Positions 35,116-47,101 of a stretch of DNA of 64,000 bases are shown piece after piece. The DNA lies in assembly GCA_948099385.1 (NCBI GenBank), contig CANUEZ040000179.1, positions 10,930,001 through 10,994,000 on the forward strand, written 5' to 3'. Every line of letters starts with the position of its first letter. Position 1 is the stretch's first letter. Both the position numbers and the translations under genes were made by a program. Below the pieces are notes generated by a model. That model did not search any database. It was not told where the DNA came from and worked only from the letters and a program-made list of their open reading frames with translations. Origin of the DNA: Fasciola hepatica. Taxonomy: Eukaryota; Platyhelminthes; Trematoda; Plagiorchiida; Fasciolidae.

Positions 35116-36720
35116 GAATGCTTCTCTCCCCAACCACCTCTCTTTGCCCCATCTACCCAACCATAATACTCCCATTGATAACACGGTCGATACTCGCATC
35201 GGTTCACCGTCAAGTAGCGTCTGGAATAATACTCTGTCTGGTAACTCACATTTTCTCAAGCCCCGTCAGCCTCTGAATCTCGGCTCCTTCAACGTGCGTA
35301 CACTCATGCAGGCCGGTCAGCAGGCGTGCCTATCCCTCACAATGAACTCTCTGAAGATTGATGTTTGCTGCTTAAGCGAAACGCGTATCCAGGATTCGAG
35401 CAATGTAATTCAACTAACTGCTCCTGGTATCTCATCGAGGTATATTCTGCGCACCTCAGGAGACGAAGCAGCTAGAGCTGTGGGTCAACGTGGTGTAGGA
35501 ATTGTCTTGACTGACAAGGCTGAGGCTGCCCTTTTAGACTGGATTCCGGTTAACAGTCGTTTATGTGCTGTGAGACTCCAAGGGTCAGTCGGCGTTCGAA
35601 AGGATAGTTGTGTTAAGCGCAATTTGTTCGTGATCTCGGCGTACGCCCCAACGAACTGCAGCTCAGACTTGCAGAAAGATGAGTTCTATGATGCCCTCGC
35701 CACTCTCGTTCGCAGCAGTAAAGGTTCTGACATTGTCGTGCTAGCTGGTGACTTCAATGCACAAGTTGGCAAACTTAGTGTGTCAGAAGCCTGTTTAGGT
35801 GGGCGTTGTGCTTTACCTGCTAAGCGTACAGATAACGGGGATAGGCTTCTCTAGTTTTGTGCAGACAATCGATTGTTCTTGTCTAGCACAAATTTCCGAC
35901 ACAGCTTGCGTCGCACAGCGACATGGCGCTCTAACTCAACCTTATCAGCTGACTGCTACATCACAAATTATAGTCATGTCGAACAGTTTTCGATTGGTGA
36001 TGGTCTTGCATATCTGAAACTATATACTTCAGATCCCAGTAAAAAGTTACGTAGAGTTAAGTAGACAGTAGTTTTCTAAACTTCAGTTCACACCTGTGTA
36101 TCAGATATCACCCCGTTTTCACGTTTCTGCACTCACATTGACCTTGTTGTGATGGGTCACCGCTGGAGTAGATCATATGAAGGTTATTGTTAACTACAGT
36201 TCATGACTGTGGACCCAGATCACACCACGGTACGTGCTCGCTTCCGTTTACGTCTTTCGTGTGGTCGCGCCACAGCCTCCCGTCCGGAGCAGTCACTTCT
36301 AAACGACAACCAACGATTGGATTTACAAGCAAAACCAACTTCACATTTATCAAGGCAGCTGTACGTCCAGGACAAGAATGAACGCTAGCAACAGCTCAAG
36401 GAGGTCAAACACAACACTTCTAATGCCACACAAAACTCCGGTGAAAGCGGGCTTCACAGGCGATGGATATCTTCAATGTCAGTTGCTCTGCTAGGTGCTC
36501 TCAGATCCGAACCTCCGGAAGCCATATTCAATGAAGTGCGTAAATCCCTAAAACCCCAACTGACTAGGAGTTTGACAAATTACCACGAAAGGTGGTGTTC
36601 TGAGAAAGGTAGGGAAATAAAGAAAGCTGCATCCGTTAGCAGTAGTGGTATTCTTTAATCTTTGATTAGAAGTATCGGCCCATGGAAAACTGAAGTAAGT
36701 GAATTATTCAAGGAATTCGA
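35112..36720 (+). pseudogene. RTE-B endonuclease and linker, unit 1
   Basis: RTE-type APE endonuclease: LNLGSFNVRTLMQAGQQACL, IDVCCLSETRIQDSS, RGVGIVLTDKAE, LFVISAYAPTNCSS and IVVLAGDFNAQVG (35275-35790). A TAG at 35852-35854 probably replaces a Gln codon; the frame resumes as FCADNRLFLSSTNFRH. Later pieces are VDPDHTTVRARFRLRL (36208-36256), RRWISSMSVALLGALRSEP (36460-36515) and LIRSIGPWKTEVSELFKEF (36664-36720). These align with the RTE-B element at 30955-33425, so this is its 5' half. It is cut at 36720 by an inverted RTE tail. Confidence 0.8.
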
Positions 36721-36723
36721 TAT

Positions 36724-36784
36724 CATCATCATCATCGTACAGCGTTAAACAGTAGGGTAAGCCCCACTGACCACTGCTAGACCA
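36724..36784 (-). repeat. Inverted RTE-2 3' tail, unit 1
   Basis: About 60 bp: an ATC run and then GTACAGCGTTAAACAGTAGGG with GTAAGCCCCACTGACC, the reverse complement of the RTE-2 3' terminus at 49575-49648. It marks the boundary between the RTE-B 5' half and the following RTE-2 fragment. Copies lie at 41887-41947 and 47050-47110. Confidence 0.75.
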
Positions 36785-38223
36785 CTGTTAGATTGATCAT
36801 ATCGCCGTAAGCTACCGGTGGCGCAGTTCTGTTTAGAACTGTAGATCTTACTGGTCCACGTAAGTAGAGTCGGACCATGCATTAGTTTTAATGCGATTAT
36901 CTCTCCATCTCCATGGTCATCGTCGCAAACCGCAAAGCGGATTAGCCGTGCAACGTTTGTATGATCCAGAAGTACGCACCCGGTATGAGCAGAAGTTAAC
37001 ACATGAGCTAGGATCTACGACGAACAGTAATGTAGATGAGCATTGGGCTCATATCAAACAGGCGATGCACGTTGCAGCAGGTTTCGCCTATGATCCTCGA
37101 TCCGTTGTCCATCAAAGACACTGGATCTCGCAAGAGTCGTTGAGTATAATGGAGTAAAAGCGTCAGCTTTCGAACCGTAAGGAGGTGAATAAGATGCGGA
37201 GAAAGCTGCAAAGACAAGTTACGCGAAGCCTTAAGAATGATCGCGAAAATTGGTGGGTCAAGGTAGCCGACGAAATGAAAATAGCAGCTGTTTCAGGTAC
37301 TTACTTTTACTTTTACGCGACTATCTCCTGCGAGAGGATAAGTCGGCTCCATGGATATCAGGAACCATTGCTGACCACGCGTGGCAGTCGAAGGCGAGCT
37401 CCGTACCCCAGCTTGTTGTCTTATCACCTCAACCGCCGGGACACGAGGCGTGTCGCTTACCGGGGACGCCGTAGCATGATGAGCGCTTGAGGTTTCGTGA
37501 ATAATCATAGAGAGTCGCGGGAGTAGGGTACGAAGCGGTGTCCCCAGCACCGTTCGGCCTTTTTGTTCGAGGTTGCACCTCTAGCCCTTGCACACCCAAG
37601 TGCAGACTGCAAGGCAGCAGGGTGTTCCCAGAGGAGCCGGTGACCTGCTGTACGGTTCGTTCGCCTCCTCTGGAATGTCGGATCAGGCAGTTGAACAGGT
37701 CTCCTTTGTGGCCGTTGGATCAGTAGATCTCGTCCGCCCATTCAGAAGGACCTGTCTTCACATGCCGAACACCGTCTCGCCGGAGTTTTTTAGACCTCGG
37801 CAACCCTCAACCTGGTTTAGCCCGCCTGTCGAGCGGTTTGCCGGGGTGTGGCCGCTGATGCATGCTTCAGCTTCGTGGAGCCACAGGTGAGAGCTGGGTG
37901 AATGATGGAGACCAAAGAGATGGAGGATGCCCCAAGGGACACGACAGTCAACCAACTCAGAGGTGCTACTCCTCTCAGACACCCCATACACCCCTGTTTC
38001 AGGTAACAATCAAAGACTGTTCAAACTTATTCGTGACACAGGTGGACAGCGAACTCAGGTCAGTGAAACGATTTGGGATAGAAATGGAGAACCCATCCAT
38101 AGCAAACAGCAAAGGCTTGAACGATGGGCCGAGTACTTCAAGGCACAGTTTAGCTGGCCGCACGCTAGTGTAGTTACTCCCGTGTCAACAACTGTGACTC
38201 CTTGGGTGGTATCACTTGAGCCC
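36776..38223 (+). pseudogene. RTE-2 fragment, unit 1, interrupted by dispersed repeat
   Basis: Second RTE family. It begins in the endonuclease C-terminus (IDHIAVSYRWR, then CRSYWS and SDHALVLMRLSLHLHGHRRKP, with stops where Gln is expected). It continues LAVQRLYDPEVRTRYEQKL and RRKLQRQVTRSLKNDRENWW to 37299. After the 37300-38005 insert it resumes with QRLFKLIRDTGG and QRLERWAEYFK, and stops matching the complete copy at about 38223 (GAGCCC then different sequence). The RT domain is absent from this unit. Confidence 0.75.
37300..38005 (-). mobile_element. ~0.7-kb dispersed non-autonomous repeat, unit 1
   Basis: Insertion in RTE-2, flanked by a 12-bp direct repeat CTGTTTCAGGTA (37288-37299 and 37994-38005). 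Copy 3 of the array has the uninterrupted site (GCTGCTTCAGGTAACAG at 47613). In minus orientation it begins GGGTGTATGGGGTGTCTGAG and ends in GTAAAAGTAAAAGTAAG, a simple A-rich tail suggesting retroposition. No protein of its own is recognisable. A diverged relative lies at 52790-53390. Confidence 0.75.
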
Positions 38224-39786
38224 GCGCTTCTCCTGGCGTGTTGGTTCGTCGTATAGTGGTCTGCCGGCTCACCCATTTCGTGTATAAATATGATAATAAT
38301 GTTTCTCCCGCCATTTTTGTTTCATCATTTAGTCGTCCTAATTTGCTAGATCATTTTCAGACCCTTCGGTCTTCGGTGGTAGCGACTTGTAGGCGATTCT
38401 TGATAGCCTTCTCTTTCCGTTCATAATTGTCTACAGCCTGCACACTTCGGATGCACCACGTCTGGCAGAAAATTATAGACCGCCCACTCAGGCGTCTGGC
38501 ATTTGCGACGCGCATTTAAGGACCATTCGTTCACAGCCCTTCTAGCAAAACCGCTCCGAAACCGATCGGTTTCTGGCCGGTTTTCACGCGGTTTGCGCTT
38601 TTGCACTGATTAGTTTCCGAGCGGTTTCTGAGCAGTTCGTGAGCGGTTTATACCAGTCGCGTGAAGTTCGTGATATGCTTTGTTAATTCTCGTCATCTTT
38701 CCTAAATTACGCTTTTCCATGCTCAGTTTTCTCTCCCAGGTTATGATTTGTTAATAATTATCCTTATTTTGTCCATTTCGAGCGCCTGAAGTAGAATGAC
38801 ATAACTTGACAGTTCAGGGCATTTCGAAGTGTCAGATCAATATATTGGAATATAATGTTCTTCACGTGTGCATTACTCCGGTCGTCGGTTGCCTTCGTAT
38901 CGATTCACTTTCAATCCGTGTAAAATGGTTACTAAACAAACCGTTCGAAAACCGATGTTATGAACGGGCTGTGTACTAAAAGGGAATATTCACAGACCAC
39001 AAGCCTTTATGTACACTAGAATTAGGTTCCGATCGACACTCACCAATCGAAATTCGCCACTTAGATTTTCTCATTTTGCTGTGGACACACGATACGTCCC
39101 TTAAGTACAATTCCGTCTCCGGCGCCTTACCAAGCATACATAAATTAAGTCGGTTACCAGCGTCCGACATCGACCTAGACACAATAGCCCATGCCCAGAA
39201 AACGAACATAATACCAAGTGGTCTCAAATTAGTTTATCGAGCTCTACACCGGTAGCTACGAATCACACCGCCCGTGGGTACACCTATCCAAACCCCACCT
39301 ATAAGTATCTCTTAAATCTGATTTTCTATGGACCACAGCAGCAACAAATGTTTAGGTGTGTCATACTGATTAGACGCAGCTCGCGCTCGCGAGCACTGTT
39401 TCCTACTTTGCATTTTCGCCAGACGGATTCACAGTCACGCTGACTACACCCGTTTTCCCGCTGACGCATGGTACGTTCAGGGAGATAACCACTCACCGAT
39501 TAACGGGACAATTTGTCAGCGTTGCACAAGAGGCGGCAGCGGAACGCATTTCGGATAAACTTTGAGGGTGCGGACGTCAAACCGTAGTCATCAGTCATCC
39601 GAAGTCACGCTAACAATTCAGGGAACTATGTGCACGGAGTTCGGGGCACATCAATACACCCGGTCCACGTCCACAATGGAAACCCAACTTCTAGGAGGAC
39701 GCCCCTGTAGCGAGATTCGCCCTTGTTCATTTGTTTAACTGAACGCTTGCTGCCAAGCACGGGGGTTATTTGGCCGTTGCACATGC
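38224..39786. other. Unassigned 1.56-kb segment of the tandem unit
   Basis: No retroelement protein is recognisable. Between 38540 and 38655 there is a cluster of GGTTT/AAACC words (AAACCGATCGGTTT and several GCGGTTT repeats), with related words near 38938. GCTCGCGCTCGCGAGC lies near 39379. The same segment recurs at 43387-44949. It is the only part of the unit not explained by RTE or the dispersed repeat. Confidence 0.55.
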
Positions 39787-41883
39787 ACGACGAGACTGCA
39801 CCTTGACGTGGTGTGATGGCTTGCGCGCCTCTATGACCCAAAGAGCTATACAGGATGGCTTCCTTAAGCCGGAGATGCAATCATACCTGACAGGTCAATG
39901 GGTAGAGGTCAGACAAAGTCCAGTCTCCTGGTCCTACAGGTCGGGGGTTGATTTGAGCTGGCAACTCAGTCGGAAAAACCAGTGGAAGAACAATTGATCC
40001 AAGCAAATGGGCTTCCACTAAGCCATCCCGCTGCCTTGCAGATAGGTTCTTGTCAGAACTAAAGGCTTTGGCTGAGGACCCTAATCGTTCTTCTGCTTTG
40101 TGGCTGGACACCCTAGCAGTACCCGTCCAACATTTCCCATGAACTGCACGACTACAAAGAATTCCATACTGCATCGGTCGTCGCGCAGGATAATCAGGAC
40201 CGCGCTGCCCATTGCATCGAGCGGGGTGGGTAGTGATAAGTGTGCTACTGCTCAGAGTTCCCTCTCTGTTATTCAACCTTTGTCTTCTGTCCCTAACCAT
40301 CCCTCTTTGCCCCATCTATCCACCCATAATGCTCCCACTGATAAAACGGTCGATACTCGCAACGATTCACTGTCAAACGGTGTCGGGAATAATCCTCTGT
40401 CTGGTAACTCACATTTTCTCAAGCCCCGTCAGCCTCTGAATCTCGGCTCCTTCAACGTGCGTACACTCATGCAGGCCGGTCAGCAGGCGTGCCTATCCCT
40501 CACAATGAACTCTCTGAAGATTGATGTTTGCTGCTTAAGCGAAACGCGTATCCAGGATTCGAGCAATGTAATTCAACTAACTGCTCCTGGTATCTCATCG
40601 AGGTATATTCTGCGTACCTCAGGAGACGAAGCAGCTAGAGCTGTGGGTCAACGTGGTGTAGGAATTGTCTTGACTGACAAGGCTGAGGCTGCCCTTTTAG
40701 ACTGGATTCCGGTTAACAGTCGTTTATGTGCTGTGAGACTCCAAGGGTCAGTCGGCGTTCGAAAGGATAGTTGTGTTAAGCGCAATTTGTTCGTGATCTC
40801 GGCGTACGCCCCAACGAACTGCAGCTCAGACTTGCAGAAAGATGAGTTCTATGATGCCCTCGCCACTCTCGTTCGCAGCAGTAAAGGTTCTGACATTGTC
40901 GTGCTAGCTGGTGACTTCAATGCACAAGTTGGCAAACTTAGTGTGTCAGAAGCCTGTTTAGGTGGGCGTTGTGCTTTACCTGCTAAGCGTACAGATAACG
41001 GGGATAGGCTTCTCTAGTTTTGTGCAGACAATCGATTGTTCTTGTCTAGCACAAATTTCCGACACAGCTTGCGTCGCACAGCGACATGGCGCTCTAACTC
41101 AACCTTATCAGCTGACTGCTACATCACAAATTATAGTCATGTCGAACAGTTTTCGATTGGTGATGGTCTTGCATATCTGAAACTATATACTTCAGATCCC
41201 AGTAAAAAGTTACGTAGAGTTAAGTAGACAGTAGTTTTCTAAACTTCAGTTCACACCTGTGTATCAGATATCACCCCGTTTTCACGTTTCTGCACTCACA
41301 TTGACCTTGTTGTGATGGGTCACCGCTGGAGTAGATCATATGAAGGTTATTGTTAACTACAGTTCATGACTGTGGACCCAGATCACACCACGGTACGTGC
41401 TCGCTTCCGTTTACGTCTTTCGTGTGGTCGCGCCACAGCCTCCCGTCCGGAGCAGTCACTTCTAAACGACAACCAACGATTGGATTTACAAGCAAAACCA
41501 ACTTCACATTTATCAAGGCAGCTGTACGTCCAGGACAAGAATGAACGCTAGCAACAGCTCAAGGAGGTCAAACACAACACTTCTAATGCCACACAAAACT
41601 CCGGTGAAAGCGGGCTTCACAGGCGATGAATATCTTCAATGTCAGTTGCTCTGCTAGGTGCTCTCAGATCCGAACCTCCGGAAGCCATATTCAATGAAGT
41701 GCGTAAATCCCTAAAACCCCAACTGACTAGGAGTTTGACAAATTACCACGAAAGGTGGTGTTCTGAGAAAGGTAGGGAAATAAAGAAAGCTGCATCCGTT
41801 AGCAGTAGTGGTATTCTTTAATCTTTGATTAGAAGTATCGGCCCATGGAAAACTGAAGTAAGTGAATTATTCAAGGAATTCGA
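39787..41883 (+). pseudogene. RTE-B 5' leader, endonuclease and linker, unit 2
   Basis: Complete 5' end of the RTE-B-type element. The leader (39787-40120) contains CACGACGAGACTGCACCTTG, also found at 34900-35115 and 49660-49905 in reverse. An N-terminal extension follows (NSILHRSSRRIIRTALPIASS near 40160). The endonuclease (40390-40960) matches unit 1 with the same stop at 41015-41017. The linker pieces end at SELFKEF (41883), where an inverted RTE-2 tail begins (41887). Confidence 0.8.
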
Positions 41884-41938
41884 TATCATCATCATCATCG
41901 TACAGCGTTAAACAGTAGGGTAAGCCCCACTGACCACT

Positions 41939-43386
41939 GCTAGACCACTGTTAGATTGATCATATCGCCGTAAGCTACCGGTGGCGCAGTTCTGTTTAGA
42001 ACTGTAGATCTTACTGGTCCACGTAAGTAGAGTCGGACCATGCATTAGTTTTAATGCGATTATCTCTCCATCTCCATGGTCATCGTCGCAAACCGCAAAG
42101 CGGATTAGCCGTGCAACGTTTGTATGATCCAGAAGTACGCACCCGGTATGAGCAGAAGTTAACACATGAGCTAGGATCTACGACGAACAGTAATGTAGAT
42201 GAGCATTGGGCTCATATCAAACAGGCGATGCACGTTGCAGCAGGTTTCGCCTATGATCCTCGATCCGTTGTCCATCAAAGACACTGGATCTCGCAAGAGT
42301 CGTTGAGTATAATGGAGTAAAAGCGTCAGCTTTCGAACCGTAAGGAGGTGAATAAGATGCGGAGAAAGCTGCAAAGACAAGTTACGCGAAGCCTTAAGAA
42401 TGATCGCGAAAATTGGTGGGTCAAGGTAGCCGACGAAATGAAAATAGCAGCTGTTTCAGGTACTTACTTTTACTTTTACGCGACTATCTCCTGCGAGAGG
42501 ATAAGTCGGCTCCATGGATATCAGGAACCATTGCTGACCACGCGTGGCAGTCGAAGGCGAGCTCCGTACCCCAGCTTGTTGTCTTATCACCTCAACCGCC
42601 GGGACACGAGGCGTGTCGCTTACCGGGGACGCCGTAGCATGATGAGCGCTTGAGGTTTCGTGAATAATCATAGAGAGTCGCGGGAGTAGGGTACGAAGCG
42701 GTGTCCCCAGCACCGTTCGGCCTTTTTGTTCGAGGTTGCACCTCTAGCCCTTGCACACCCAAGTGCAGACTGCAAGGCAGCAGGGTGTTCCCAGAGGAGC
42801 CGGTGACCTGCTGTACGGTTCGTTCGCCTCCTCTGGAATGTCGGATCAGGCAGTTGAACAGGTCTCCTTTGTGGCCGTTGGATCAGTAGATCTCGTCCGC
42901 CCATTCAGAAGGACCTGTCTTCACATGCCGAACACCGTCTCGCCGGAGTTTTTTAGACCTCGGCAACCCTCAACCTGGTTTAGCCCGCCTGTCGAGCGGT
43001 TTGCCGGGGTGTGGCCGCTGATGCATGCTTCAGCTTCGTGGAGCCACAGGTGAGAGCTGGGTGAATGATGGAGACCAAAGAGATGGAGGATGCCCCAAGG
43101 GACACGACAGTCAACCAACTCAGAGGTGCTACTCCTCTCAGACACCCCATACACCCCTGTTTCAGGTAACAATCAAAGACTGTTCAAACTTATTCGTGAC
43201 ACAGGTGGACAGCGAACTCAGGTCAGTGAAACGATTTGGGATAGAAATGGAGAACCCATCCATAGCAAACAGCAAAGGCTTGAACGATGGGCCGAGTACT
43301 TCAAGGCACAGTTTAGCTGGCCGCACGCTAGTGTAGTTACTCCCGTGTCAACAACTGTGACTCCTTGGGTGGTATCACTTGAGCCC
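41939..43386 (+). pseudogene. RTE-2 fragment, unit 2, interrupted
   Basis: Same content as 36776-38223 at +5163: endonuclease C-terminus and pre-RT linker, with the dispersed repeat at 42463-43168 and loss of homology to RTE-2 at about 43386. The only difference I found from unit 1 in this stretch is at the scale of single bases. Confidence 0.75.
42463..43168 (-). mobile_element. ~0.7-kb dispersed repeat, unit 2
   Basis: Second tandem copy of 37300-38005 with the same flanking CTGTTTCAGGTA. It was copied as part of the 5163-bp unit, not inserted separately. Confidence 0.75.
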
Positions 43387-44949
43387 GCGCTTCTCCTGGC
43401 GTGTTGGTTCGTCGTATAGTGGTCTGCCGGCTCACCCATTTCGTGTATAAATATGATAATAATGTTTCTCCCGCCATTTTTGTTTCATCATTTAGTCGTC
43501 CTAATTTGCTAGATCATTTTCAGACCTTTCGGTCTTCGGTGGTAGCGACTTGTAGGCGATTCTTGATAGCCTTCTCTTTCCGTTCATAATTGTCTACAGC
43601 CTGCACACTTCGGATGCACCACGTCTGGCAGAAAATTATAGACCGCCCACTCAGGCGTCTGGCATTTGCGACGCGCATTTAAGGACCATTCGTTCACAGC
43701 CCTTCTAGCAAAACCGCTCCGAAACCGATCGGTTTCTGGCCGGTTTTCACGCGGTTTGCGCTTTTGCACTGATTAGTTTCCGAGCGGTTTCTGAGCAGTT
43801 CGTGAGCGGTTTATACCAGTCGCGTGAAGTTCGTGATATGCTTTGTTAATTCTCGTCATCTTTCCTAAATTACGCTTTTCCATGCTCAGTTTTCTCTCCC
43901 AGGTTATGATTTGTTAATAATTATCCTTATTTTGTCCATTTCGAGCGCCTGAAGTAGAATGACATAACTTGACAGTTCAGGGCATTTCGAAGTGTCAGAT
44001 CAATATATTGGAATATAATGTTCTTCACGTGTGCATTACTCCGGTCGTCGGTTGCCTTCGTATCGATTCACTTTCAATCCGTGTAAAATGGTTACTAAAC
44101 AAACCGTTCGAAAACCGATGTTATGAACGGGCTGTGTACTAAAAGGGAATATTCACAGACCACAAGCCTTTATGTACACTAGAATTAGGTTCCGATCGAC
44201 ACTCACCAATCGAAATTCGCCACTTAGATTTTCTCATTTTGCTGTGGACACACGATACGTCCCTTAAGTACAATTCCGTCTCCGGCGCCTTACCAAGCAT
44301 ACATAAATTAAGTCGGTTACCAGCGTCCGACATCGACCTAGACACAATAGCCCATGCCCAGAAAACGAACATAATACCAAGTGGTCTCAAATTAGTTTAT
44401 CGAGCTCTACACCGGTAGCTACGAATCACACCGCCCGTGGGTACACCTATCCAAACCCCACCTATAAGTATCTCTTAAATCTGATTTTCTATGGACCACA
44501 GCAGCAACAAATGTTTAGGTGTGTCATACTGATTAGACGCAGCTCGCGCTCGCGAGCACTGTTTCCTACTTTGCATTTTCGCCAGACGGATTCACAGTCA
44601 CGCTGACTACACCCGTTTTCCCGCTGACGCATGGTACGTTCAGGGAGATAACCACTCACCGATTAACGGGACAATTTGTCAGCGTTGCACAAGAGGCGGC
44701 AGCGGAACGCATTTCGGATAAACTTTGAGGGTGCGGACGTCAAACCGTAGTCATCAGTCATCCGAAGTCACGCTAACAATTCAGGGAACTATGTGCACGG
44801 AGTTCGGGGCACATCAATACACCCGGTCCACGTCCACAATGGAAACCCAACTTCTAGGAGGACGCCCCTGTAGCGAGATTCGCCCTTGTTCATTTGTTTA
44901 ACTGAACGCTTGCTGCCAAGCACGGGGGTTATTTGGCCGTTGCACATGC
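43387..44949. other. Unassigned segment of tandem unit 2
   Basis: Copy of 38224-39786 with very few changes (ACCTTTCGG at 43526 against ACCCTTCGG at 38363). Confidence 0.55.
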
Positions 44950-47046
44950 ACGACGAGACTGCACCTTGACGTGGTGTGATGGCTTGCGCGCCTCTATGAC
45001 CCAAAGAGCTATACAGGATGGCTTCCTTAAGCCGGAGATGCAATCATACCTGACAGGTCAATGGGTAGAGGTCAGACAAAGTCCAGTCTCCTGGTCCTAC
45101 AGGTCGGGGGTTGATTTGAGCTGGCAACTCAGTCGGAAAAACCAGTGGAAGAACAATTGATCCAAGCAAATGGGCTTCCACTAAGCCATCCCGCTGCCTT
45201 GCAGATAGGTTCTTGTCAGAACTAAAGGCTTTGGCTGAGGACCCTAATCGTTCTTCTGCTTTGTGGCTGGACACCCTAGCAGTACCCGTCCAACATTTCC
45301 CATGAACTGCACGACTACAAAGAATTCCATACTGCATCGGTCGTCGCGCAGGATAATCAGGACCGCGCTGCCCATTGCATCGAGCGGGGTGGGTAGTGAT
45401 AAGTGTGCTACTGCTCAGAGTTCCCTCTCTGTTATTCAACCTTTGTCTTCTGTCCCTAACCATCCCTCTTTGCCCCATCTATCCACCCATAATGCTCCCA
45501 CTGATAAAACGGTCGATACTCGCAACGATTCACTGTCAAACGGTGTCGGGAATAATCCTCTGTCTGGTAACTCACATTTTCTCAAGCCCCGTCAGCCTCT
45601 GAATCTCGGCTCCTTCAACGTGCGTACACTCATGCAGGCCGGTCAGCAGGCGTGCCTATCCCTCACAATGAACTCTCTGAAGATTGATGTTTGCTGCTTA
45701 AGCGAAACGCGTATCCAGGATTCGAGCAATGTAATTCAACTAACTGCTCCTGGTATCTCATCGAGGTATATTCTGCGTACCTCAGGAGACGAAGCAGCTA
45801 GAGCTGTGGGTCAACGTGGTGTAGGAATTGTCTTGACTGACAAGGCTGAGGCTGCCCTTTTAGACTGGATTCCGGTTAACAGTCGTTTATGTGCTGTGAG
45901 ACTCCAAGGGTCAGTCGGCGTTCGAAAGGATAGTTGTGTTAAGCGCAATTTGTTCGTGATCTCGGCGTACGCCCCAACGAACTGCAGCTCAGACTTGCAG
46001 AAAGATGAGTTCTATGATGCCCTCGCCACTCTCGTTCGCAGCAGTAAAGGTTCTGACATTGTCGTGCTAGCTGGTGACTTCAATGCACAAGTTGGCAAAC
46101 TTAGTGTGTCAGAAGCCTGTTTAGGTGGGCGTTGTGCTTTACCTGCTAAGCGTACAGATAACGGGGATAGGCTTCTCTAGTTTTGTGCAGACAATCGATT
46201 GTTCTTGTCTAGCACAAATTTCCGACACAGCTTGCGTCGCACAGCGACATGGCGCTCTAACTCAACCTTATCAGCTGACTGCTACATCACAAATTATAGT
46301 CATGTCGAACAGTTTTCGATTGGTGATGGTCTTGCATATCTGAAACTATATACTTCAGATCCCAGTAAAAAGTTACGTAGAGTTAAGTAGACAGTAGTTT
46401 TCTAAACTTCAGTTCACACCTGTGTATCAGATATCACCCCGTTTTCACGTTTCTGCACTCACATTGACCTTGTTGTGATGGGTCACCGCTGGAGTAGATC
46501 ATATGAAGGTTATTGTTAACTACAGTTCATGACTGTGGACCCAGATCACACCACGGTACGTGCTCGCTTCCGTTTACGTCTTTCGTGTGGTCGCGCCACA
46601 GCCTCCCGTCCGGAGCAGTCACTTCTAAACGACAACCAACGATTGGATTTACAAGCAAAACCAACTTCACATTTATCAAGGCAGCTGTACGTCCAGGACA
46701 AGAATGAACGCTAGCAACAGCTCAAGGAGGTCAAACACAACACTTCTAATGCCACACAAAACTCCGGTGAAAGCGGGCTTCACAGGCGATGAATATCTTC
46801 AATGTCAGTTGCTCTGCTAGGTGCTCTCAGATCCGAACCTCCGGAAGCCATATTCAATGAAGTGCGTAAATCCCTAAAACCCCAACTGACTAGGAGTTTG
46901 ACAAATTACCACGAAAGGTGGTGTTCTGAGAAAGGTAGGGAAATAAAGAAAGCTGCATCCGTTAGCAGTAGTGGTATTCTTTAATCTTTGATTAGAAGTA
47001 TCAGCCCATGGAAAACTGAAGTAAGTGAATTATTCAAGGAATTCGA
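44950..47046 (+). pseudogene. RTE-B 5' leader, endonuclease and linker, unit 3
   Basis: Third copy, equivalent to 39787-41883, with the endonuclease stop at 46178-46180 and linker pieces ending at 47046. It is followed by the inverted RTE-2 tail (47050-47110) and then by the only full RTE-2 3' half. Confidence 0.8.
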
Positions 47047-47101
47047 TATCATCATCATCATCGTACAGCGTTAAACAGTAGGGTAAGCCCCACTGACCAC
47101 T

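Noticed and set aside
34931..35240. Long N-terminal extension of the unit 1 endonuclease ORF
   Set aside because: This part is the reverse complement of an RTE leader joined head to head with the real 5' end. The continuous frame is accidental.
37250..38276. ORFs spanning the ~0.7-kb insert in units 1 and 2
   Set aside because: They cross insertion boundaries or lie in a non-coding repeat. The RTE frame is only meaningful outside the insert.
38540..38655. CRISPR-like or regularly spaced repeat array
   Set aside because: The GGTTT words are short, irregularly spaced and on both strands, with no spacer structure, and the genome is eukaryotic.
39626..39997. Short ORFs on both strands in the RTE leader (also 44789-45160 and 49715-49924)
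   Set aside because: Similarity among copies follows from leader DNA similarity, and both strands are open in places. No motif supports a protein.
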